Origin: Alphaproteobacteria bacterium
GTDB lineage: Bacteria > Pseudomonadota > Alphaproteobacteria > Rhizobiales > Aestuariivirgaceae
Assembly: GCA_026400595.1 (NCBI GenBank)
Contig: JAPLOT010000090.1
Location: 1 to 10,635, forward strand
Direction: 5' to 3'
Length of the DNA stretch: 10,635 nucleotides
Both the position numbers and the translations under genes were made by a program. This document shows, in pieces, positions 5,879 to 10,635 of the stretch; the first letter of the stretch is position 1; each line of letters starts with the position of its first letter. The notes below the pieces were generated by a model, which made no database searches, was not told the DNA's origin, and saw only the letters and a program-made list of their open reading frames with translations.

Positions 5879-8782
5879 TTACTCCGCGGCTTCCATGTAA
5901 TTCGCCATGGGCGGACAGGTGCAGACGAGGTTGCGGTCGCCGTAAACGTTATCGACGCGGGCCACCGGCGGCCAGTACTTGTCGTTCGGATATCCCTTTA
6001 GCGGGAAGTAAGCCTTCTCCTTCGAGTAAGGATGCTTCCAGTCGCCCATCAGCAGGCGATGCGTATGCGGCGCATTCTTCAGCACATTGTCGTTGCGGTC
6101 GGCCCTGCCCTCCTCCACCTCGGCGATCTCCTTGCGGATCTCGATCATGGCGTCGCAGAAGCGGTCAAGCTCGCGCTTGCTCTCGGATTCGGTGGGCTCG
6201 ATCATCAGCGTGTCGACCACCGGGAAGGACATGGTCGGCGCATGGAAGCCATAGTCCACCAGCCGCTTGGCCACGTCCTCGACCGACAGGCCGGTGCGTT
6301 CCTTGAGCCAGCGCAGGTCGATGATGCATTCATGCGCGATGAAGCCGCCGGGTCCGGTGTAGACGATGGGAAAGTGCGGCGCCAGGCGCCTGGCGATGTA
6401 ATTGGCATTGAGGATCGCCATGATCGTCGCCTTGCGCAGGCCCGGGCCGCCCATCATGGCGATGTAGGTCCAGGAGATCGGCAGGATCGAGGCCGAGCCC
6501 CAGGGTGCGGCCGACACCGCGCCGCGCGACTGGTCGCGGCCCGCCGCCGGATTGACGCCATGCACCACATTGTGCCCCGGCAAGAAGGGCGCCAGATGCG
6601 CCTTGACGCCGATCGGCCCCATGCCGGGGCCGCCGCCGCCATGGGGAATGCAGAAGGTCTTGTGCAGGTTCATGTGGCAGACGTCGGCGCCCAGTTCCGC
6701 CGGGCGCACCAGGCCCACCTGCGCATTGAGATTGGCGCCGTCGAGATAGACCTGCCCGCCATTGTCATGGACGATCCCGCAGATGTCGATCACCGCCTCC
6801 TCGAAGACGCCATGGGTCGAAGGGTAGGTGATCATCAGCGCGGCCAGGTGCTCGCGGTGCTGCTCGGCCTTGGCCTTGAGGTCAGCGAGGTCGACATTCC
6901 CGTTCGTGTCGCAGGCGACGACCACCACCTTCATGCCCGCCATCACGGCGGAGGCCGGATTGGTGCCATGCGCCGAGATCGGGATGAGGCAGACGTCGCG
7001 ATGTTTGTGCCCGCGCCACTCGTGATAGCCGCGGATGGCAAGGAGCCCGGCATATTCGCCCTGGCTTCCGGCATTGGGCTGCAACGACACCGCGTCGAAG
7101 CCGGTGATCTCGGCCAGCATGGACTCGAGTTCCTCGAAAAGCTGCATGTAGCCCTGCGCCTGCTCCAATGGCACGAAGGGATGCAGCATGGAGAAGCTGC
7201 GCCAGGTGACGGGGATCATCTCTGTCGTGGCATTGAGCTTCATCGTGCAGGAGCCCAGCGGGATCATCGACTGGTCCAGCGCAACGTCCTTGACCTGAAG
7301 ATGCCGCAGGTAGCGCAGCATCTCGGTCTCCGAGTGGTACATCGAGAAGACCGGATGCGTGAGATAGGCCGAGCTGCGGCGGAGGTTCGCCGGGATCGCC
7401 TCCTTCAGCGTCTTGTCGATACCGTCAAGCGTGATGACATCCAGCGCATCGGTCTTGAACACGGTCAGCAGCCGCTCCAGCTCCTGGCGGCGGATCGACT
7501 GGTCGAAGGAGATGCCGATGTGATCGGAATCGACGAAGCGCAGGTTGATGCGCTGTTCCTTGGCGCGGGCCCAGATCATGTGGGCGCGGCCCGGCACATG
7601 GATGGTGACCGTGTCGAAGAAGGCCTTGGTCTTCACCTCGTAGCCCCAGCCCGACACCGCGGACGCGAAGATCTCGGCGAAACGATGGGTGCGTTCGGCC
7701 ATCTTCCGGATGCCCTTGGGTCCGTTGTAGACGGCAAAGAAGCCGGCGATCACGGCGAGCAGCACCTGCGCGGTGCAGATGTTGCTGGTCGCCTTCTCGC
7801 GGCGGATATGCTGCTCGCGCGTCTGCATCGCCATGCGCAGCGCACGGTGGCCTTCGGCATCGACCGAGACGCCGATGATGCGGCCCGGCATGGCGCGCTT
7901 GAATTCGTCGCGGGTGGCGAAGAAGGCGGCATGCGGCCCGCCATAGCCCATGGGCACGCCGAAGCGCTGCGCCGATCCCAGGGCGATGTCGGCGCCAAGC
8001 TCGCCCGGCGGCGTCAGCAGCGCAAGCGCCAGGAGATCGGTCGCCATGATGGCCAGCGCGCCCGCGCCATGCAGCCTGTCGATGATGCCGCGATAATCGC
8101 GCACCTCGCCCGAAGAGCCCGGATAGGAGAGCAGCGCCGCGAAAACCTTGGCGGGATCGAGGTCGCGCGCCGGATCGCCGATCTGTACCTCGTAGCCGAA
8201 GGCATGCGCGCGGGTCTCGATCACGCCGATGGTCTGGGGATGGGTGTCGGCATCGACGAAGAAGACATTGGCCGAGGTCTTCACCACGCGCTTGGCCATG
8301 GCCATGGCCTCGGCCGCCGCGGTCGCCTCGTCCAACAGCGAGGCGCTGGCGAGCTCAAGCCCGGTCATGTCAATGACCACCTGCTGGAAGTTGAGCAGCG
8401 CCTCGAGACGTCCCTGGCTCACCTCGGCCTGGCAGGGCGTATAGGCCGTGTACCAGCCCGGATTCTCCAGTACATTGCGCAGGATCACCTTCGGCGTGAT
8501 GGTGCCGTAGTAGCCCATGCCGATCATCGAGCAATAGACCTCGTTGCGCTCGGCCATGGTGCGGAGGTAGGAGAGCGCCGTGCGCTCGGCCATCGCCGGC
8601 TTCAGCTCCAGCGGGCGCTTGGTCCGGATCTTCTCGGGCACCACCTTGGCGATGAAGTCCTCGAGCGATGCGGCACCCACCGCACGCAGCATCTCGCGCG
8701 TCTCGGCCTCGGTCGGCCCGATATGCCGCGGAATGAAATTGGCCCCGGGCTCAAGCTCGGCCAGCGTCGGTCGGGTGGTCAT
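5879..8782 (-). CDS. gcvP: Glycine dehydrogenase (decarboxylating), P protein, single-chain
   Basis: This 967-residue P protein of the glycine cleavage system decarboxylates glycine with PLP and passes the aminomethyl group to the lipoyl arm of GcvH. It is the homodimer-type single chain, with N-terminal (GcvPA-like) and C-terminal (GcvPB-like) halves fused. The N-terminus contains FIPRHIGPTEAE (16-27). The PLP Schiff-base lysine is Lys708 in HMNLHKTFCIPHGGGGPGMGP, with the glycine-rich loop at 715-722. SCTMKLNATTEM (511-522) and SAHGTNPASAVMAG (603-616) are also family hallmarks. The length is standard. ATG 8782 has AAGGAG (8791-8796) 8 nt upstream and overlaps the TGA of the upstream DUF559 gene (ATGA), so initiation may be coupled to that gene. 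The gene follows gcvH after an intervening repeat/nuclease module. Confidence 0.97.
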   Translation of the reverse strand: MTTRPTLAELEPGANFIPRHIGPTEAETREMLRAVGAASLEDFIAKVVPEKIRTKRPLELKPAMAERTALSYLRTMAERNEVYCSMIGMGYYGTITPKVILRNVLENPGWYTAYTPCQAEVSQGRLEALLNFQQVVIDMTGLELASASLLDEATAAAEAMAMAKRVVKTSANVFFVDADTHPQTIGVIETRAHAFGYEVQIGDPARDLDPAKVFAALLSYPGSSGEVRDYRGIIDRLHGAGALAIMATDLLALALLTPPGELGADIALGSAQRFGVPMGYGGPHAAFFATRDEFKRAMPGRIIGVSVDAEGHRALRMAMQTREQHIRREKATSNICTAQVLLAVIAGFFAVYNGPKGIRKMAERTHRFAEIFASAVSGWGYEVKTKAFFDTVTIHVPGRAHMIWARAKEQRINLRFVDSDHIGISFDQSIRRQELERLLTVFKTDALDVITLDGIDKTLKEAIPANLRRSSAYLTHPVFSMYHSETEMLRYLRHLQVKDVALDQSMIPLGSCTMKLNATTEMIPVTWRSFSMLHPFVPLEQAQGYMQLFEELESMLAEITGFDAVSLQPNAGSQGEYAGLLAIRGYHEWRGHKHRDVCLIPISAHGTNPASAVMAGMKVVVVACDTNGNVDLADLKAKAEQHREHLAALMITYPSTHGVFEEAVIDICGIVHDNGGQVYLDGANLNAQVGLVRPAELGADVCHMNLHKTFCIPHGGGGPGMGPIGVKAHLAPFLPGHNVVHGVNPAAGRDQSRGAVSAAPWGSASILPISWTYIAMMGGPGLRKATIMAILNANYIARRLAPHFPIVYTGPGGFIAHECIIDLRWLKERTGLSVEDVAKRLVDYGFHAPTMSFPVVDTLMIEPTESESKRELDRFCDAMIEIRKEIAEVEEGRADRNDNVLKNAPHTHRLLMGDWKHPYSKEKAYFPLKGYPNDKYWPPVARVDNVYGDRNLVCTCPPMANYMEAAE

Positions 8783-9192
8783 GTAGAAATCTCCTTTTCT
8801 TCATCCCTCTTCGCGGCACTTAGGGAGGGTGCCGCCCGAAGGGCGGCGGGTGGGGTGCGTGTAGCAAGTTCAGCCGCAATGGCATCGATCACACCATCCA
8901 TGCTTTGGTCGATTTCATGGTTCCAGAAGCGCAGGACGCGAAAGCCATGGTCTGTCAGCATCCGGTCACGCGCCGCATCGCGGCGAATTCCCGGATCAAA
9001 GCCATGTTGCGAGCCGTCGACTTCGATCACCAACCGGGCTGACTTTTCGACGAAGTTCACGACGCAATTGCCGATCGGCGCCTGCCTGCGGAAGTGAAAG
9101 CCGCGCGCATTGAAGTGCTTCAGCTGACACCAGAGTTTGATGTCCAGTGGCGTCATGTGGTTGCGAAGCCAGCGAGCCCGAAGGTTCGGCAT
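8779..9192 (-). CDS. DUF559 / Vsr-like endonuclease-domain protein, repeat-flanked
   Basis: This 137-residue protein is of the DUF559 family (PD-(D/E)XK fold, related to very-short-patch-repair endonucleases). Family hallmarks in order are ARWLRNHMTPLDIKLW (6-21), FHFRRQAPIG (32-41), ARLVIEVDGSQH (52-63, with Glu57, Asp59 and His63), RDAARDRMLTDHGFRVLRFWNHEI (71-94), and a C-terminal helix to about 110. The family's usual VDF is VNF here: Asn46 (codon 9057-9055, AAC), one base from GAC, in the probable metal-ligand position, so activity is doubtful. ATG 9192 has GGGAGGG (9197-9203) just upstream. The frame is open upstream to ATG 9321, but those 43 codons only translate repeat DNA. Residues 113-130 are encoded by a repeat arm, and the last codons are the gcvP leader. 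It sits between gcvH and gcvP and has no expected role in glycine cleavage. Substrate and role are unknown. Confidence 0.82.
   Translation of the reverse strand: MPNLRARWLRNHMTPLDIKLWCQLKHFNARGFHFRRQAPIGNCVVNFVEKSARLVIEVDGSQHGFDPGIRRDAARDRMLTDHGFRVLRFWNHEIDQSMDGVIDAIAAELATRTPPAALRAAPSLSAAKRDEEKEIST
8791..8796 (-). promoter_or_regulatory. gcvP ribosome binding site inside the DUF559 gene end
   Basis: AAGGAG on the minus strand lies 8 nt before the gcvP ATG (8782). It also encodes Lys-Glu near the C-terminus of the DUF559 protein, so ribosomes finishing that gene pass over and end at the gcvP start. Confidence 0.8.
8802..8856 (+). repeat. Left inverted repeat (copy A) of the DUF559 module
   Basis: This 55-bp repeat starts with CATCCCTC at its outer end and finishes with GCGGCGGGTGGGGT on the inner side. 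It contains the hairpin GCCGCCC-GAA-GGGCGGC (8831-8847). Its reverse complement recurs at 9214-9267, with invariant blocks of 8, 5, 13 and 14 bases (40 positions). It lies inside the 3' end of the DUF559 gene (codons 113-130), immediately upstream of the gcvP leader. Confidence 0.9.
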
Positions 9193-9196
9193 GTCA

Positions 9197-9203
9197 CCCT
9201 CCC
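9197..9203 (-). promoter_or_regulatory. Ribosome binding site that fixes the DUF559 start
   Basis: GGGAGGG on the minus strand lies 4 nt before ATG 9192 and 10 bp inside the right repeat arm. It supports the short start over the repeat-encoded upstream extension. Confidence 0.6.
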
Positions 9204-9213
9204 ATCCGCCCGG

Positions 9214-9267
9214 ACCCCACCCGCCGCGCATACGCGCGGCACCCTCCCCGCTGCGCGAGGAGGGATG
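9214..9267 (-). repeat. Right inverted repeat (copy B) of the DUF559 module
   Basis: Read on the minus strand, this 54-bp unit matches copy A: CATCCCTC, TCGCG, GGGAGGGTGCCGC and GCGGCGGGTGGGGT are all shared. Its internal hairpin is GCCGCGC-ATAC-GCGCGGC (9223-9240). The stem sequence differs from copy A, but both strands changed together so pairing is kept. It sits 21 bp upstream of the DUF559 ATG (minus-strand sense). Confidence 0.9.
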
Positions 9268-9317
9268 TCCTCCCTCGCGGAACGCGGGGGAGGTGGCGCG
9301 AAGCGCCGGAGGGGGCC
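9268..9317 (+). repeat. Third, diverged repeat (copy C) next to gcvH stop
   Basis: In the same orientation as copy A, it has CCTCCCTCGCGG, then GGGGGAGG, the hairpin GGCGC-GAA-GCGCC (9295-9307), and GGAGGGGG followed by CCTCACCCC. Together with copy B it makes a large cruciform-like palindrome: CTCCCCGC near 9244-9251 pairs with GCGGGGGAG near 9284-9292, and CGCGAGGAGG pairs with CCTCCCTCGCG (one bulge). The GTGAGG edge of the repeat coincides with the gcvH TGA (9320-9318). Confidence 0.7.
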
Positions 9318-9686
9318 TCACCCCGCGACGAACGTGTCATAGGCGGCGCGGTCCATCAGCGTGTCGAGTTCGGCCGGGTTGGCGAGTTTCACCTTCATGA
9401 ACCAGGCGGCACCCTCGGCGTCGCGGTTGACCAGCCCCGGATCGCCCTGCAGCTCGGCATTCACCGCCACCACCTCGCCCGTCACCGGCGCATAGACCTC
9501 GCTCGCGGCCTTGACGCTTTCCACCACCGCGGCCTCGGCGTCCTTGGTCACGGCCTTGCCCACCGCCGGCAGTTCGACGAAGACCACGTCGCCCAGCTGC
9601 TCCTGGGCATGGTTGGTGATGCCGATTGTGGCGATGCCGTTCTCGACGGTCACCCACTCGTGGTCCTTGCTGTACTTCACGCTCAT
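9318..9686 (-). CDS. gcvH: Glycine cleavage system H protein
   Basis: This 122-residue lipoyl carrier shuttles the aminomethyl intermediate from P to T protein, and its dihydrolipoyl arm is re-oxidised by lipoamide dehydrogenase. The lipoylation site is Lys59 in AVVESVKAASEVYAPVTGEV (53-72). The N-terminus has YSKDHEWV (5-12) and the start of the barrel is GITNHAQEQLGDVVFVELP (22-40). ATG 9686 has GAGGAG (9693-9698) 6 nt upstream, which begins within the gcvT stop, so gcvT and gcvH are tightly coupled. The frame is open upstream to 9812, but that part lies inside gcvT and is not real. The protein is a few residues shorter than many homologues and ends FVAG, exactly where repeat copy C begins. 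The repeat may have supplied the stop codon (inference). Confidence 0.96.
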   Translation of the reverse strand: MSVKYSKDHEWVTVENGIATIGITNHAQEQLGDVVFVELPAVGKAVTKDAEAAVVESVKAASEVYAPVTGEVVAVNAELQGDPGLVNRDAEGAAWFMKVKLANPAELDTLMDRAAYDTFVAG

Positions 9687-9696
9687 CTGCTGCTCC

Positions 9697-10635
9697 TCAG
9701 CGCTTGAATCGGTTGGGGACGAAGGGAAGCTTGACGATCTCGGCCGGCAGCGCAGTGCCGCGCACCACCAGCTGGACCAGTGTTCCGGGGACGGAGGATT
9801 TCGCCTCGACATAGCCCATGGCGACAGGGCCGCCGACCGTCGGCCCGAAGCCGCCCGAGGTGACGATGCCGATCTCGCGGCCAGCCATGTCGGTGACCAC
9901 CGTGCCGTCGCGCGCCGGCGCGCGGCCCTGCGGCCTGATGCCGACGCGCTTGCGGGCCGTCCCGCTCGAAAGTTCCGCCTGCACGCGGGCGGCGCCGATG
10001 AAGCCGCCCTCGTTCCGCCGCCGCTTGCCGATGGACCAGACGAGATCGGCCTCGACCGGCGAGATGGCTTCGGTCAGTTCGTGACCATAGAGGCAGAGGC
10101 CCGCCTCGAGGCGCAGCGAATCGCGCGCACCCAGGCCAACGGGCTTCACCCGCTCGTCCTCCAGCAGCAGCGTCCAGAGCCGCACCGCATCGCGTGCCGC
10201 AAGCGAGATCTCATCGCCGTCCTCGCCGGTATAGCCCGAGCGCGAGACCTGCAGGGCCAGGCCCTTCACCGCCAGGTCGGTCGAATGCATGAACTTCAGA
10301 TCGGCCAGCTCCGGCGCCAGCTTCGCCATCACGGCTTCCGCTTTCGGCCCCTGCAGCGCCACCAGCGCCAGGTCGTCGCGCGGCGTGAGCGTCAGGCTTT
10401 CCGGCAGGTGCGCGTCGATCCAGCCATAGTCGTGGTCCTTCCGCGACGCGTTGACCACCACGTAGAAGGTGCCGTCTTCCGCCGTGCGGGTGATCATGAG
10501 ATCGTCCAGCGTGCCGCCGTCCGAAGCGAGCAGCTGCGCATAGCGCTGCTGCTGGGGCGCAAGCCCCAGCACATCGGCTGGCACCAGCCGTTCCAGCGCC
10601 TTCGCCGCGGCCGCCGTGTCCGGCCCCTCGATGAA
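9697..10635 (-). CDS. gcvT: Glycine cleavage system T protein (aminomethyltransferase), partial
   Basis: The frame is open to the right edge. The visible 312 residues end at TGA 9699-9697; roughly 60 N-terminal residues and the start lie outside. The protein transfers the methylene group from aminomethyl-GcvH to tetrahydrofolate and releases ammonia. Visible hallmarks are FIEGPD (1-6), SDGGTLDDLMITRT (38-51, including the conserved acidic DD), VVVNASRKD (59-67), SRSGYTGEDGDEI (131-143), GLGARDSLRLEAGLCLYGHEL (167-187), PVEADLVWSIGKRRR (193-207), and the C-terminal barrel with TSGGFGPTVGGPVAMGYV. It is the first visible gene of a gcvT-gcvH-(DUF559)-gcvP operon read leftward. A glycine riboswitch or promoter, if present, would be beyond the window. 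Confidence 0.96.
   Translation of the reverse strand, partial: FIEGPDTAAAAKALERLVPADVLGLAPQQQRYAQLLASDGGTLDDLMITRTAEDGTFYVVVNASRKDHDYGWIDAHLPESLTLTPRDDLALVALQGPKAEAVMAKLAPELADLKFMHSTDLAVKGLALQVSRSGYTGEDGDEISLAARDAVRLWTLLLEDERVKPVGLGARDSLRLEAGLCLYGHELTEAISPVEADLVWSIGKRRRNEGGFIGAARVQAELSSGTARKRVGIRPQGRAPARDGTVVTDMAGREIGIVTSGGFGPTVGGPVAMGYVEAKSSVPGTLVQLVVRGTALPAEIVKLPFVPNRFKR

Larger units (their letters stand above)
8802..9267. mobile_element. Putative DUF559 nuclease module with terminal inverted repeats
   Basis: This is a 466-bp unit: copy A (8802-8856), a 357-bp centre holding the conserved nuclease core (codons 1-112 of the DUF559 gene), and inverted copy B (9214-9267). It occupies nearly all the space between gcvH and gcvP, genes that are commonly adjacent. 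No transposase is present and no clear target-site duplication was seen. Calling it mobile is inference from the inverted repeats, the foreign gene content of the operon, and the matching gene-less repeat pair at 4783-4913. Confidence 0.5.

Noticed and set aside
4989..5900. A 303-codon plus-strand frame opposite the YHYH gene.
   Set aside because: The minus strand has a signal peptide, YHYH motifs and a strong ribosome binding site. The plus-strand translation has no recognisable features.
6032..9097. A 1021-codon open frame on the plus strand opposite gcvP and part of the DUF559 gene.
   Set aside because: It is codon-aligned antisense to gcvP. Stops in this frame require TTA, CTA or TCA codons in gcvP, which are rare in GC-rich genomes, so a long open frame is expected. 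The translation is a His/Arg/Gly/Ala-rich shadow with no domain, and gcvP is clearly the real gene.
9193..9321. A 43-residue N-terminal extension of the DUF559 protein from ATG 9321.
   Set aside because: It is encoded entirely by repeat copies B and C plus a short linker, lacks a good ribosome binding site, and overlaps the gcvH stop; ATG 9192 has GGGAGGG upstream and begins the conserved domain.
9687..9812. A 42-residue N-terminal extension of GcvH.
   Set aside because: It lies inside the gcvT coding end in another frame; the standard GcvH N-terminus begins at 9686 behind a strong ribosome binding site.

Overview
The window is high-GC chromosomal DNA, and its gene content points to an alphaproteobacterium. 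The F-type ATP synthase Fo genes form a stand-alone atpI-atpB-atpE-atpF'-atpF cluster with a separate b' subunit. They are not followed by atpHAGDC but by a terminator. That split arrangement is typical of Alphaproteobacteria. The genus cannot be fixed from the sequence; the dispersed CCCTCCCC/GGGGTGGGG palindromes would suit Hyphomicrobiales or a related order.

Layout, left to right. Plus strand: the last 109 residues of SMC (1-330); a 231-bp gap with candidate promoters and a hairpin that covers the atpI ribosome binding site; atpI (562), atpB (972), atpE (1773), atpF' (2074) and atpF (2684); a strong intrinsic terminator (3191-3219); and a six-TM class III nucleotidyl cyclase (3287-4729). 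Between convergent genes at 4783-4913 lies a large imperfect inverted repeat. Minus strand, transcribed leftward: gcvT (partial at the right edge), gcvH, a DUF559/Vsr-like endonuclease gene, gcvP, and a secreted YHYH-domain protein (4944-5825).

The genes form two functional blocks. The Fo cluster makes the membrane proton channel of ATP synthase: subunit a, the c ring, the b/b' stalk and the assembly factor AtpI. It carries visible translational devices around atpE, the gene needed in highest stoichiometry. The gcvT-gcvH-gcvP block makes the T, H and P proteins of the glycine cleavage system.

The most unusual part is the gcvH-gcvP junction. A 466-bp module (8802-9267) has 54-55-bp near-identical inverted repeats flanking a DUF559 nuclease core, and it occupies the operon junction. 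The nuclease reading frame runs through one repeat arm, through the gcvP ribosome binding site, and ends in an ATGA overlap with the gcvP start codon. A third repeat copy abuts the gcvH stop. The inverted-repeat pair at 4783-4913 has the same orientation and sequence logic but no gene inside. Together they suggest a palindromic repeat family associated with a small Vsr-like nuclease, loosely comparable to REP/RAYT systems. This is inference from one window. The nuclease may be catalytically impaired, because Asn46 sits where the family normally has Asp.
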